From: Pleurostoma richardsiae
Lineage: Eukaryota; Ascomycota; Sordariomycetes; Calosphaeriales; Pleurostomataceae
NCBI GenBank assembly: GCA_030052745.1
Contig: JANBVO010000003.1
Coordinates: 1,178,001-1,242,000, forward strand
Reading direction: 5' to 3'
DNA: 64,000 nt
Below, piece by piece: positions 12,501-22,889 of the stretch (positions within the stretch are counted from its first letter, which is position 1; every line of letters begins with the position of its first letter). Below the pieces are notes generated by a model. That model ran no database searches. It was not told the DNA's origin and worked only from the letters and a program-made list of their open reading frames with translations. The translations under genes and the position numbers were made by a program.

Positions 12501-12642
12501 GGACAAGCACAGGCGGCACCGCCATCACTCTGACGAGGACGAGACATCCGAGTCCCGGCCGAGAACCATCGAGTACCAGGGCGGTCACGGCCACCAGCGG
12601 TCTCGGAGGGAGAGGGAGGGCGTCGTCGTGAGCCAAGACTGA
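9519..12642 (+). CDS. large charged, mostly disordered protein with DUF8035-like domain
   Basis: Function unknown. Exons 9519-12054 and 12278-12642 give 966 aa. The first 400 residues are Ser/Arg/Tyr-rich; the middle is an Arg-Asp/Arg-Glu array (about 10740-10980) followed by long acidic and basic stretches with coiled-coil character. A compact conserved block near residues 785-846 reads RWTKISRKLVNPEALTIG and VIVLRVLSREEI; I recognise it as the fungal DUF8035 type. After the intron comes a second Arg-Glu array. The 223-bp intron is called to the acceptor at 12277 (CTGAC branch point at 12262-12266, then GAACAG), because only that junction keeps the charged frame (LR|EMRRKEYEKE). A strong pyrimidine-tract acceptor 40 bp upstream (12237) gives a short different tail ending at a TGA. 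The start is the first in-frame ATG. Arg-Glu/Arg-Asp arrays recall splicing-associated proteins; that is analogy only. Confidence 0.8.
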
Positions 12643-13269
12643 GCGAAAAGTTGAGTGGGAGCGTGATCGGGAGAGATTGTCCTTTGCGGCATAGCGGCTG
12701 AATGTTTGATGCTGATGACATGTTATGAAGATGATGATGATGCTATATAAAAGTCGGGGTGTTCTTGCCGCCGAGTTTGTACTCGCCTCTTACAGTTACG
12801 AGTTTAGGGACGGTCTTGTGGGAAAATGTGCATGTATAGGTGGAGCTTGTGTTGTATCTCTACAGTATCTTAAGGCTTATATGGTTGGCACTCGTCAGGT
12901 CCTTGTGATGAGTGATGCTGCTTCGAATCAACGTGACTTTGTGTCCAGAGCTCCCTGCGTCGCGCAGTTAGAAAGCCCTCGCCTACTGTTTTGTACGGTG
13001 CCGTTCTCGAGTCGTATTGAGTGGGTGATATTAAACCATGCTGCACCCATCTATGGTCGAATTGTCTTTTATATCGGGGCAAGTTCAGCGAACCCTGACA
13101 TGGGTGACGATACTCGCGCGTTCAGTCACATTACGGCCAGGGCACGCACGGCGTTCCAAGTTGCGGGTATCATCATTATATCGCTATGTCTGCCTAGGAA
13201 CCACCGAGAAGACCGTAACGCGATCAACCATAACCAAGCTGGCAACTGTTCATGAGGACTTTCATCACA
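12643..13269. other. convergent intergenic region
   Basis: The 3' regions of two genes facing each other. It contains a short ATGATG run followed by TATATAAAAG near 12741-12752. No gene supported; the largest open frame (12725-13255) has no recognisable content. Confidence 0.45.
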
Positions 13270-14696
13270 TCATAGAGCCCAGTACACATCTATCTGCACC
13301 TTCTGCACGTGGTTCACCCACATGGGGAACCTCGCCTTGGCCCACACCGTCACCACGTCCCCGAGCTTCAGGTCCCGGACGAAGCTGCCCGTGCCCGTCG
13401 CCCTGCCGCGACCTTCCCTGTCCAGCTCGTCTGCCTCCGGCGACTCCGGGTGCACGTCGTCGGTCCAGGACCACTCGACGCGGTGCACCTTGGTCGTCCT
13501 GTGCGCGGTCACGTTGGCCTGGATCTTGGTCTCGGGGGAGGGCAGCAGCCCGTGGTGCAGCCGCAGGGGCGTGTCCGGGTTGTCGGTGGGCTCCAGCTGC
13601 GGGATGACTGGGCGGAGGGAGCAGGCTGGTAGGTTCGTCTGCTGCTGTTGATTTTGATGCTCTTGCTGTTGCTGGAGCTTTTGCTGTTGCTCATCTCGCT
13701 TCTTCTGGAAGCTGGTGCGGGCTACAGGGGCGTCAGGCATATCCTGATCCGAGTGAGACGAACCAGGCGTAGGTGGGCCAGGCTCGGAGGACTCAGAGGT
13801 GGACGCGGAGGCGTGATCCTCCGAGGCATCAGATGCAGCGGCGTCGTGTCCTGCAGATCTGGACGCCTTGTGTTCGGGGCAATTCTCGTCGCCTGTTTGC
13901 TCAGTTAGAAACATTTCAAAAGCGGAACACTGCAGTAACAGTTACTCACAAGCATTGGCCATGTCGAACCTCTCCAGGCCAACTTCAAACCACGTCCAGG
14001 AACCCTCATACGTGCCGTGGTGCTCGCGGCGGCCGCCCCAGCCCTGGTCGTGGCTGTGGATGGTGAAGACGACCTTGCGGCACGGCGTCTTAGTGGGTGG
14101 GACGGGGCTGCCGATCCACTGCTGGAACTGCTCGACTGGGTACTCGTTCGTGAGCCGCCGCGGCTCTGCCGGCACGGACGGGTGCCGGTCGACCTCGTAC
14201 TGCGGCGGCTTGATGAAACCCAGGGGACGTGAGCGCAGCTGTACACGGGATTAGCACAATGAAACAACGACGTTGAAAAGAATGTGGGTGTGTCAATTCG
14301 TAAACTCACGATGAACCTGTTCTCCTGGGCAGGTCTGCCCCCGAGGATCTTGAGCTCCCGCTGGGGCAGCTCGTGGAAGCTGGTCACGCTGGTCGAGTGC
14401 GGCCAGTACTCGGCGTAGTCGACGATGGTGTTGACCAGCTCGGCGGGCAGCCTCAGGGCCCTCTGGAGCATGGCCTTGGCGAGGACGACGTCCATGGCCG
14501 TGGGGTGGAAGCCTGGCTCCGTGTCCGGGCCGTCGTCGGCGGGTCCGTCGGCCTGCGCGAGGATGGCGGGCCCGCCGCCAGGGCCGGGGTGCGGGACCAC
14601 CGGCCGCGGCATGGGGAAGAGGCGGCGTCGCTGCTGCATCATGATCTGGGCTAGGGGCAGGATGAGGACGAGCAGGAGGAGGAGCTCTATGATCAT
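13270..14696 (-). CDS. conserved fungal protein with N-terminal membrane anchor
   Basis: Uncharacterised. Exons on the minus strand are 14696-14310, 14238-13950 and 13892-13270 (432 aa). The first intron has a GTGAGT donor and a CTAAT branch with TACAG acceptor; the second (57 bp) uses GTGAGT and CAAACAG, chosen because the nearer TGCAG at 13930 runs into a stop. Residues 3-22 are a Leu/Ile-rich membrane segment with no signal-peptidase site I can see, so a signal anchor is likely. Then come a Pro/Gly-rich linker, a helical block (LRLPAELVNTIVDYAEYWPH) and the most family-like part, with FIKPPQYEVD, EQFQQWIGSP, VVFTIHSHDQGWGG and YEGSWTWFEVGLERFD. A Ser/Gln-rich insert of about 110 residues precedes the C-terminal VTVWAKARFPMWVNHVQKV block. 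I recall similar hypothetical proteins across Pezizomycotina but no function. It converges on the DUF8035 gene and diverges from the cysA-like gene. Confidence 0.85.
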
Positions 14697-15253
14697 TGTT
14701 TTGCTGGGAGAGCTGCAGGGAAAGGAAGGGAGAGGACGGTTCGTATGCTAAATACGAAGGAGTCTAGGTAGGTTGAGTGGCGGTTTACCGCGTGTAGTTC
14801 TTGGCGGTTGATTGATCAAGCATGTGTTCCCTTGATGCCTACGGCGGGTACGCAGATAACCGTAGGAGACTTGATGTCTTGATAACAGAAGAGCATGTGG
14901 GACATGTGTGTTTCAGATACGTCCATAACAATAGTCACACGTTTAAGCTTAACAGGCCTGCGTCGTCAGTGGTGAGAGGCCGCCGCGGGGCCTTCAATTG
15001 CGTACTGCCCCACGTCACCGGCTACGAAGAGGATGACATCACGCTAAAGGAAGACGCCCCGGTTAATCACACGCCGCCTCGTGAGTTTAGTGGCTGCACG
15101 TGCAATGGCGACATCGAAATTGAAGCTCCAGAAGCTCTGCTAAGTACCGCTGACAAACTTGGTGCAGCCAGAAATGGATGGCAAAACTCCATTGAAGTTT
15201 GCGAGGCGGTTCATAGCGGTCTCTGTACATCCCTCACTCCTTCAGAGACCAAT
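14697..15253. other. divergent promoter region with open in-frame leader
   Basis: A shared upstream region for the minus-strand gene starting at 14696 and the plus-strand acyltransferase at 15254. An ATG at 14822 opens a stop-free frame of 144 codons that runs into the acyltransferase frame. Its codons are much less GC-ending than those of the enzyme and the peptide is unlike the family, so I treat it as leader. Confidence 0.5.
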
Positions 15254-16834
15254 ATGAAGTCGCAGAGGTCTCTCGCAGCGGCTGTACGCCAAACTGCGGC
15301 GTCTGTCCGCTCTCCTGCGCCGGTACCGAGCAATGTTTCTAGATTCCCGGCATCGGCCAAGGCGCCAAAAACCCCAACCACAACCTCACGGCGACGACTA
15401 CCAGCATGCCACCATGGCACGAGGGGCTTCCACACCGTTTCCTCTCGAAGAAGCGGTGCTTCAAATCCCGCAATGGCATTCCCATGCCTCGACGCCCTCG
15501 AGAGCCGGTCCGCGAAACTCGAGGCACGATCTGAGGCCAGCGGGCCCGAGCCCTCCTACACGACCGGCGAGACGCTGAACTACCACTGCCAAGAGCCCCT
15601 GCTGCTCGACTGGGGTGGAGTCCTGCGCGAGTTCGACGTCGCCTACGAGACGTGGGGTCAGATGAATGCGGACCGGTCGAACGTGATATTACTGCACACA
15701 GGCCTCTCGGCGTCGTCACATGCGCACTCCACGGAGGCGAACCCTCAGCCTGGCTGGTGGGAGAAGTTTATCGGGCCGGGCGGAGCACTGGACACCGACA
15801 AGTACTTCATAGTATGCACCAATGTCGTCGGAGGCTGCTTTGGGTCGACCGGGCCCAGCAGCATTGACCCTGCGGACGGGAAGAAGTACGCGACGAGGTT
15901 CCCGATCGTCACAATGGAGGACATGGTGCGGGCGCAGTTCCGGCTCCTTGACCACCTGGGCGTCGACAAGCTGTATGCCAGCGTGGGGTCGAGCATGGGC
16001 GGTATGCTGTCCCTAGCGTCGGCCGTCCTCTTCCCAGAGCGGGTCGGCAGGATCGTGTCCATCAGCGGCTGCGCGCGGAGTCACCCATACAGCATCGCGA
16101 TGCGCCACACCCAGAGACAGGTCCTCATGATGGATCCGAACTGGAACCGTGGGTTCTACTATGGCAAAGTCCCGCCGCATGCGGGCATGAAGCTTGCTCG
16201 AGAGATCGCGACCGTTACCTACCGGTCTGGTCCAGAGTGGGAGCAGCGATTCGGTAGGCGGAGAGCCGATCCCAGCAGACCGCCTGCTCTGTGCCCGGAC
16301 TTTCTCATCGAGACGTACTTGGATCATGCAGGCGAGAAGTTCTGCCTGACCTATGACCCGAACAGTTTACTATACGTCAGCAAGGCCATGGATCTTTTCG
16401 ACCTAGGCAAATCCCACCAGGTTACGACAGCTGCGAGGAGGGCAGCGCGGGAGAAAGAATTGACGGCGGGTGTCGTTCAGTCCGGCTTTGATGCGTCCTG
16501 CAGCCTCACTCTGCCGGAGCTGCCCTATGAGGAGCAGCCGGGGTCAGAGGAGGGCGAAGTAGAGTTCAGCGACGCAGCCAGCTTCAAGCCTCCTGCAGAC
16601 CTCATAAGCGGTCTTGCTGCACTGCGGGATCATCCGACGCTCGTGATGGGTGTAGCAAGTGACATTCTATTTCCAGCATGGCAGCAGCGCGAGGTTGCTG
16701 AGGCCCTAAGGCACTCAGGGAACCGCGGCGTCTGCCATGTTGAACTCAGCGAGGAGCAGAGCATGTTCGGGCATGATACGTTCTTGCTGGACCTAAAGAA
16801 CGTCGGGGGCAATCTGAAGAATTTCTTGAGCTGA
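15254..16834 (+). CDS. serine/homoserine O-acyltransferase family enzyme, mitochondrial (CysA-like)
   Basis: Alpha/beta-hydrolase acyltransferase of the MetX/MET2 family, closest in layout to Aspergillus nidulans CysA and fission yeast Cys2, which acylate L-serine as the first step of cysteine synthesis. Single exon, 526 aa from the ATG at 15254, matching CysA in length. Residues 1-70 are rich in Arg, Ser, Ala and Thr with almost no acid, as in a mitochondrial presequence. The catalytic domain begins about residue 100 ([20 protein letters not shown]). Nucleophile Ser247 sits in VGSSMGGM; the acid is in GVASDILFP and the His in MFGHDTF. Gly-rich [14 protein letters not shown] is also typical. 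Serine versus homoserine specificity cannot be decided by eye; the presequence and length favour the CysA group. The upstream in-frame ATG at 14822 would add 144 residues unlike the family. Confidence 0.9.
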   Translation: MKSQRSLAAAVRQTAASVRSPAPVPSNVSRFPASAKAPKTPTTTSRRRLPACHHGTRGFHTVSSRRSGASNPAMAFPCLDALESRSAKLEARSEASGPEPSYTTGETLNYHCQEPLLLDWGGVLREFDVAYETWGQMNADRSNVILLHTGLSASSHAHSTEANPQPGWWEKFIGPGGALDTDKYFIVCTNVVGGCFGSTGPSSIDPADGKKYATRFPIVTMEDMVRAQFRLLDHLGVDKLYASVGSSMGGMLSLASAVLFPERVGRIVSISGCARSHPYSIAMRHTQRQVLMMDPNWNRGFYYGKVPPHAGMKLAREIATVTYRSGPEWEQRFGRRRADPSRPPALCPDFLIETYLDHAGEKFCLTYDPNSLLYVSKAMDLFDLGKSHQVTTAARRAAREKELTAGVVQSGFDASCSLTLPELPYEEQPGSEEGEVEFSDAASFKPPADLISGLAALRDHPTLVMGVASDILFPAWQQREVAEALRHSGNRGVCHVELSEEQSMFGHDTFLLDLKNVGGNLKNFLS

Positions 16835-17522
16835 GCACTGCCAGAGCCATCGATTGGCCCGTGGTCGCTCTGATGCGGAGATGGCAGGACAAAAATAGTC
16901 AGTAGAGGTTGCGCATTCGGACCGTCTACCACAGACGGGGAAAGTTGACGTTCCACAGCGTCACGACAAATCGCACAATTCGATAGACGGCGGAATTCCA
17001 ACGTCCGGGGCGGGGCAATTCGGCAGTTGTGGCGCTCCCCGGATGTAAAGTGGCACCGCCTACATAGTAGACCGGTACGGCACGATGCAGTGCTGACTGA
17101 AGGTTTTGATAGACCGGAAATCTTGTCCTTCCGAGAACAAGATTTGACTCCGATATCACCAGAATAAGCTGCTATGGCAATGTACGCGATACAGACATCA
17201 ACTTGGAACTTCATCTGCAATCCCAGTCCCTGTGACGGCGAAGAGTCCAACTGCCTGTTTTGGCGGCATCAGGGGCGTCTGATTGGCTCCACTTGCAACA
17301 CCCGGCCCAGCGAGTTGCGCCGGCTGCTTATTTCATGTTCTGCAGAGTGACTATTCCTGAAGGGGCCGATATGGTAAAGTGTGAATAGGGTCAATTCCTA
17401 AGCAACTGGTGTCAGACCCTCATGAAACCGCAAATACCGGATTTTAAAGTCAGGCCGGATTTATGGACGCCATTTTGGGAAACCGTGGCTCTCATTTTGT
17501 TCTTACCTCCGCCATGCGAGAG
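16835..17522. other. intergenic: promoter of the SDR gene
   Basis: No gene supported. It holds the 3' region of the acyltransferase gene and the promoter of the dehydrogenase. Confidence 0.5.
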
Positions 17523-17530
17523 TATATAAG
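17523..17530 (+). promoter_or_regulatory. TATA box of the SDR gene
   Basis: TATATAAG about 140 bp upstream of the ATG at 17672, a plausible core-promoter distance for a fungal gene with a short leader. Confidence 0.5.
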
Positions 17531-17671
17531 TGTCCAACAAGCCTGGCCTCTCTGTGTGAGAAACCAGCATCCTCGGCACTCAGTAACCTTATAAGGCATT
17601 GAAGTACTCGGCGTCAAGTCAGACCACATCTCTAACACCTTACCATACATACGTGTATCATAAACTACGCA

Positions 17672-18460
17672 ATGGCTTCCCACTCAAAGTACAACAAGCT
17701 CCAAGGAAAGCACGTCCTGGTCATCGGCGGCTCGTCAGGCATCGGCTATGCCGTGGCCGAAGGAGCACTCGCGTCCGGTGCCAACGTCACCGTCTCCTCC
17801 TCCCGCAAGGCCAAGTTGGACGCTTCCGTCGCGGCCCTCCAGGCCGGCTACCCCAGCCAGAAGGTCGTCGGTGCAGCAGCCGATCTGTCGGGCGCCGACG
17901 TCGAGGACGTGCTCGAGGCGCTCTTCAAGGAGGCCGAGTCGGCCTTCAACAACGGTCAGATCCACCACGTCGTGTACACCGCCGCCGACGCCCTCTCCCT
18001 GGGCGGCCTGGCCGACACCACACCCGAGCTCATCGCCAGAGCCGGCCAGATGCGCCTGGTGGCGCCCCTCATGACCGCTAAGGTCGCCGCGCGGCACCTC
18101 GAGAAGTCGGCCTCTTCGTCGCTGACGCTCACGACGGGGTCGACCGCCGAGAAGCCGGCGCCCGGGTGGGCGCTGGTGACGTACTTCGCGGGCGGGCTGC
18201 AGGGCCTGACCAAGGCGCTGGCGGTGGACCTGGCGCCGGTGAGGGTCAACGCCGTGCGGCCCGGGTACGTGAACACGGGGCTGTGGGACCCCATGGGCGA
18301 AGAGGCCAAGGAGGCGCTGCTGAAGAAGGTCGGGGACAGGATGCTCACGGGCAGCGTCGGGCAGCCGGAGGACGTGGCGGAGGCGTACCTTTGGCTCTTG
18401 AAGGACCGGAACGTGACGGGCACGATTGCCTCGACGGACAGCGGGTGCTTCTTGATCTGA
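17672..18460 (+). CDS. short-chain dehydrogenase/reductase-like protein, atypical active site
   Basis: Single exon, 262 aa, with a Rossmann fold. The cofactor loop VLVIGGSSGIGYAVAE is clear near residue 15, and SSSRKAK after strand 2 suggests NADP(H). The usual NNAG is replaced by YTAAD. The catalytic region reads TTGSTAEK...WALVTYFAGGLQGLTKAL: the Tyr is present but the Lys expected four residues later is Gly, while the flanking ALAVDLAPVRVNAVRPGYVNTGLW is standard for the fold. Related SDRs with YxxMN instead of YxxxK are known, so this is probably a divergent clade rather than a damaged gene; the frame is intact and GC-rich like its neighbours. Substrate unknown. It stands alone, with no neighbouring biosynthetic genes. 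Confidence 0.9.
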   Translation: MASHSKYNKLQGKHVLVIGGSSGIGYAVAEGALASGANVTVSSSRKAKLDASVAALQAGYPSQKVVGAAADLSGADVEDVLEALFKEAESAFNNGQIHHVVYTAADALSLGGLADTTPELIARAGQMRLVAPLMTAKVAARHLEKSASSSLTLTTGSTAEKPAPGWALVTYFAGGLQGLTKALAVDLAPVRVNAVRPGYVNTGLWDPMGEEAKEALLKKVGDRMLTGSVGQPEDVAEAYLWLLKDRNVTGTIASTDSGCFLI

Positions 18461-19642
18461 GCTGCGGGGCATGACGAGATTCTGGTAGGAGTAGGAGGTT
18501 TGATTGGACCGGCAGACTGCTTGGTGATCTAATCTACAAACTATAACACGATTTAATTCTTTTGAATACTCTCTGGAAAGCCGTGTGTCTTCCTGTTTTA
18601 TTATTTGGATCTCAAAAGTCCGAATTGGTATGGCCACTTCCTTTCTCAGCTCTGTCATTCAAGAAAGAAGCATAATACCTACTATCACATTGGCATAGCC
18701 ACTATCCATGAGCCACTCTCACGCCATAAGTAGAGCTACAACTGGATTCTTCCTCGGGACGCTGCTTAAAGAAGCGTGCCCAATGAAAAAAAGCAAGCAT
18801 CAAAGATCTTAGATATCCCTGTAAGAGGTAGAGCATCAAAAATTATGTCTAGGCCGCTTTTTGATCCGCCCAGACGAGAGACAGATACAGAGACGCGAAC
18901 GCCTCTGCCCCCTTGCCTTCCCCCGGCCCCCGGCATGAGAGAAGAGAAAGAGGAAAAGTGAAAGGGGAGAAGGAATGGTCCCTTTTTATACTATCGCCGC
19001 GATAGATAAGGCACCTCTATACTAAGTTCCAACCTAAGAGTTTAAAAGTCTATCGTACCACCCGTAGATAGAGGTACCTGCTATCATAGAGTGCCTCAAC
19101 TGGTACCCATGGACGGTCATGTACCCTTAGCCAATTCGTACACTCTTCTCGCCTTTCCTTGTTGGGACGATGGAGAGTGACATTAGGTACTTAGGACACT
19201 TGTCTAAGCTTTTTCCTCTCGGCCATGAGGTACTGACAGTTACCTGGACGCCGGGGCAGAGAGAAAGACGGCAGCTTTAACCAAATGGGAAGTCACGCTT
19301 CTGAAGTACCTGTCTGTGCACACAGGGTACTGGCGGGAAGGTTGATGCCTTTCTTCCCCTTCTTCTAATGATACCAGCAAGACGGCAACAATGTGCATGT
19401 CAACTACAGGTACCTGCCCATTCGAGTACGATAACTGACATTCACGCTCCTCCGTCGTTCTTGGCTGTCTGTGACAGCGGAATTGCTTATCCTATATCTC
19501 TGATTGCTCTAGACATACCAAGAAGTTTATTTTCCCTAAGCGATGGGTCCGATGTTCAGTTGATAATCGAATCGTTCCGACTATCTCGGCCATATGAGGC
19601 TTGGGAAACGACCGGCATTCAACAACAAACGCAATCGTCAAT
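18461..19642. other. intergenic region left of the tRNA gene
   Basis: AT-richer than the coding DNA, with several copies of the GGTACCT-type motif (for example 19072-19080 and 19409-19418). I see no gene and no transposon ends. Confidence 0.5.
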
Positions 19643-19738
19643 GGTCGCGTGGCGCAATTGGTTAGCGCGTCGTACTAATAATCTTGACTGGATTATCTGG
19701 TAATGCGAAGGCTGTGAGTTCAATCCTCACCGTGACCA
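19643..19738 (+). tRNA. tRNA-Ile(AAU) with 22-nt intron
   Basis: The acceptor stem GGTCGCG pairs with CGTGACC (one G-U), followed by A73. The D arm is GCGC/GCGC. The anticodon stem TCGTA pairs with TGCGA, and the loop CTAATA-A has anticodon AAT. A 22-nt intron (about 19682-19703 within the 19643-19738 gene) follows the base 3' of the anticodon, the standard position. The T arm is GTGAG-TTCAATC-CTCAC, with an intact B box. The mature length is 74 nt before CCA addition. AAU is converted to IAU and reads AUU and AUC. Confidence 0.93.
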
Positions 19739-19766
19739 ACGAAATCTCTCTTTTGCCAAGAGACTC

Positions 19767-19773
19767 TTTTTTT
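19767..19773 (+). terminator. RNA polymerase III terminator of the tRNA
   Basis: A run of seven T on the coding strand 28 bp after the tRNA, preceded by a T4 at 19751-19754 that may act as a first, weaker stop. Confidence 0.7.
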
Positions 19774-20123
19774 CCCCTTGCAAAAAATAGAAGCTCTGGG
19801 ATTCATGTATATCAACGTCCATCACGAAGATATGGCGATATGTAGCAATCAGATCAAACTGTAGGTGAGTTTTCGGCCCCGACCAAATCATCATCAAGGG
19901 GTTCGGCTATCAGGAGAGACATTAGGGGACAGGGTTAGACAGGACCCTACTACCTCAAAGGATATATGGGTAACTTGAGTGTCTCGATTTTTTTTGGATA
20001 TCATTTATTCATATACAAGTTAACGTATGTAATTCATTCGCTTCGCTAGAACCATTATTCCAACCATCAACCCAACCGTAGGTGCGTAACTGAGTGAATC
20101 ACCACCCTGAAATGCCTGGCGCT
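19774..20123. other. short intergenic region
   Basis: AT-rich sequence between the tRNA terminator and the 3' end of the BTB gene; a T9 run lies near 19989-19997. No gene seen. Confidence 0.5.
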
Positions 20124-22889
20124 TCATTGCAGATCACTCCTCCCGGGATCAGAGAACAGTCCAACCCGTCTGTCCCGCTCCTCGCGCAGCTGCTTCCCGT
20201 CGACAATCACGAGCGTCTTCTCTTCTGCAAGGATGACGTCCTCGGCGCGGAACTTCTCCCTACTTCCCTCCACGTCAGATGCCTTCGCGTTGCTCTCCGG
20301 TGGAGGCGACGACGTACGTGGCGGATCCGGCCACAGGATCTGCCGCGCTTCCTCCTCCGTCATGTCCAGATCCAAGCCGGATGTCTCGTCGACATCACTG
20401 CCGTCAGCAGACAACATCGTGAAGTCCGCAACCAGCGAGTCTGTACTAGAGTCGCTCTCATCCTCCTCGACGTTGTCCACATGTTGGCATTCGGCTTCTT
20501 CTCGTGCCCTGCGCTCCCGCCGTGCCCTGCATGCTTCCAGCCTAGCCTGCACTGCCTGCGCCTCCGTCCTCCGGATCTCCTCCTCACCCGGGCGGTCTTC
20601 AACCTTCATGCCTGTGAGCAGGTGCAGCGTGCGCCGGCGATCGGCCTTTACGACGTTCCGCATCAGTGACAGCTCGTTCTGCTTGAACGCCCCGTAGAAG
20701 CACCTGTTCACCATTGCCGCGGCGTGCAGATCGTCCAGGCTGTCCAGCAGCCCCAGGATCCGCAGGCAAGTGCCTTCGTCCAGCACGGCGGTGCGGCGCC
20801 GTCTCTTCGTGGCTTGCCTTGAGCCATCGCTCTGGCTCCTCTCTCCTCTGCCCATCCGCACACGCAGTACAGACTGCGGCTCGTCCCTGCGGCTCCGCGA
20901 CATTGCCCATCCGTGCTTGCGACCGCTCACTTCGAAGAGGGTCAGGCCGCTGACGCTGTTGTAGATGTCGTTGACGGCGGTGCGGAAGGCGGGAGCCGGA
21001 TCACAGACCCCGCCACGGGCGCCGGTCGGACCCGCATGCGCAGGATGGGGAGGGCTGGGGATGAGCCGCAGGGAGTCCAGGAGTTGAGCAAGGGAACGAG
21101 CAGGTGGAGGCTGCAAGTGTGAGATCATCGTTGGGTTCATGACTGTCCCTAGGAGCTGGAGCTCGTTGTAGACAAGCAGGAGCCAGCCCAGGTTCGTGGC
21201 GTCACACCACTGGCTGCCCTTAGGGCAGCGCGGTATGCTCGAGAGAGTGAGCGGTCCATATGGAGGATCTTCGCCTGACGGTGCAGTTATCGACGAACTG
21301 TAAACGGAAGGAGGCGACGATCGAGTCCGAACGTGGCCAAGTGCATCACTGCTTAGGACCGGATCGCGCGGCGCATCCCGTGCTGCTGTAACTGAGGATG
21401 AGGCTTCCTCAGGTGGCCGGATATACTCCTGGACCGCTGCGGCACACGCGGCACGGACCTGCGCCATCTTCGTCTGGCGCACTGCCCAGATCCTGTCCTT
21501 GACCCTCTGAGGCCACGCCTTGTCCTGGAGCTCCTTCTCGTCCACAATATTGAGGATGACGGTTTTGGACGTGCGCGTGAAGAGCCGCCGCAGACCAAAG
21601 GCGTAGCTGATCGTGAGTAGACCATCCGGCATCTCATCTGATGCCTTATGCACCCACTGCGGCAGCCAGCGATGCTCGACGAGCACCTCGAGAGGTGACG
21701 TGCAGCGATAGCGGGCGCACGCCTCTGCGATGGCGACGAACTGCTGAAAGGAGACATCTCGAGGGAGTCGGTCGTTGTGCAGGTGCGCCGCGTGCAGCAG
21801 AACCGTCAGGCTCCCCTCTCTGTTGAGCTCGAACTGTGGCATGCTGTACAGCTTGACCTGTGACCCGTCATGGCACACGAACGACGCCGGCGGCAAGGGC
21901 GGCAGCTCGGCCTCGAGCTCCGCGGAGTCGCACGGCTCGACAGCGTCTGTATCCAACGGCTCGTCCCCCGCGAACATGCGTGCAAATATGGGCGACGTAT
22001 GCGCCAGCATGTGCGAAGACACGCGGAAGCGCAGCACCGGCTTCCACTCCATGCCAGCGTTGGCGAACTCGAGGACGGCGTCGCCCCGCGGCGCGATCGT
22101 GTGCTCCTCGACGACGCGGTCGGCCGCGGCGCCCGACTTCTCGGCCATCAGCAGGCCCGCGAGCTCGGCCACGTCGTCCCGCAGGCGGTCGTGCGCGCGG
22201 AAGCGTGCCTCGTACCGGGTCCAGAACTCGGGCGCCGACGCGGGCGTCCAGTAGACGTTCGTCGCCCGCATGCGCCCGACGGCCTGCGCGCGGAAGGCCT
22301 CCTCGGCGAAGAGCTTCTCGTTCGAGACCGGCTTCTTTCCGTACTCCCCGTACGTCTCGAGCAGCGACGTCCGGTGCGCTTTCAGGAGGTTCTCTATGCA
22401 CGCCTGCCAGTCCCTAACGGTATCCACCCAAGCACCACTCGGTCGACCAGGTCCGGTGCTGGTGATGCCGACGTCTTCGTCTGCTATCTGAGTCACAACC
22501 CCGCTGGCCATGCTCGTCCCACGGTCACGGTCACCAGACGACTCCCCGCCTATTCCCTGCTTTGATGATGTGAGCTCCCCATAGTCTTTAGATGGCGACC
22601 TCTGCGGATGCTGCTGCTGCTGCTGGGAAAGCAGTGCCCGGACCAGCGCAGAGCACTGGTCCCTGATCTTACTATACTCCTTGTACTCGGCGTCGAGATG
22701 GCCCTCATCGGTAAGTGGCAAGCGGGCCGCGCGTATGCGCTGCGTATACTCGCGGAGCTGCCGCCGGTTGCTGTCGTTGTGAGCCGACACAACAACAGGT
22801 AGCTCCGGCGGCGAGGGAGCGTCATCACCAGCCACGGAGAGGCCCGTGGCCGGCTCGGCTGTCGATATGCTCCTGGAGCGGGCTGGCAT
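20124..22889 (-). CDS. BTB/POZ domain protein with F-box-like C-terminal motif
   Basis: Single exon, 921 aa. The N-terminal 180 residues are polar with a short Gln run (CTG repeat near 22606-22626). At about residues 265-395 lies a split BTB fold: a strand (AVLEFANAGMEWKPVLRFRV), then SSHMLAHTSPIFARMFAG, an acidic insert, then SLTVLLHAAHLHNDRLP and a YRCTSPLEVLVEHRW helix. This is the pattern of the fungal BTB family that measures gene activity by analogy to Cul3 adaptors. Near residues 690-740 a segment (CLRILGLLDSLDDLHAAAMV) resembles an F-box. The last 150 residues are Glu/Arg-rich and acidic. Fungal BTB proteins of this size are mostly uncharacterised; a role in ubiquitin ligase recruitment is inference. 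Start is the first ATG of the frame. Confidence 0.85.
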   Translation of the reverse strand: MPARSRSISTAEPATGLSVAGDDAPSPPELPVVVSAHNDSNRRQLREYTQRIRAARLPLTDEGHLDAEYKEYSKIRDQCSALVRALLSQQQQQHPQRSPSKDYGELTSSKQGIGGESSGDRDRGTSMASGVVTQIADEDVGITSTGPGRPSGAWVDTVRDWQACIENLLKAHRTSLLETYGEYGKKPVSNEKLFAEEAFRAQAVGRMRATNVYWTPASAPEFWTRYEARFRAHDRLRDDVAELAGLLMAEKSGAAADRVVEEHTIAPRGDAVLEFANAGMEWKPVLRFRVSSHMLAHTSPIFARMFAGDEPLDTDAVEPCDSAELEAELPPLPPASFVCHDGSQVKLYSMPQFELNREGSLTVLLHAAHLHNDRLPRDVSFQQFVAIAEACARYRCTSPLEVLVEHRWLPQWVHKASDEMPDGLLTISYAFGLRRLFTRTSKTVILNIVDEKELQDKAWPQRVKDRIWAVRQTKMAQVRAACAAAVQEYIRPPEEASSSVTAARDAPRDPVLSSDALGHVRTRSSPPSVYSSSITAPSGEDPPYGPLTLSSIPRCPKGSQWCDATNLGWLLLVYNELQLLGTVMNPTMISHLQPPPARSLAQLLDSLRLIPSPPHPAHAGPTGARGGVCDPAPAFRTAVNDIYNSVSGLTLFEVSGRKHGWAMSRSRRDEPQSVLRVRMGRGERSQSDGSRQATKRRRRTAVLDEGTCLRILGLLDSLDDLHAAAMVNRCFYGAFKQNELSLMRNVVKADRRRTLHLLTGMKVEDRPGEEEIRRTEAQAVQARLEACRARRERRAREEAECQHVDNVEEDESDSSTDSLVADFTMLSADGSDVDETSGLDLDMTEEEARQILWPDPPRTSSPPPESNAKASDVEGSREKFRAEDVILAEEKTLVIVDGKQLREERDRRVGLFSDPGRSDLQ

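Noticed and set aside
13914-13930. TGCAG acceptor at 13930 for the last intron of the 432-aa protein gene
   Set aside because: The resulting frame meets a TGA within four codons; CAAACAG at 13893 continues the frame.
15254-18460. Biosynthetic cluster of acyltransferase plus SDR
   Set aside because: The acyltransferase is a primary-metabolism enzyme and there is no synthase, P450 or regulator nearby.
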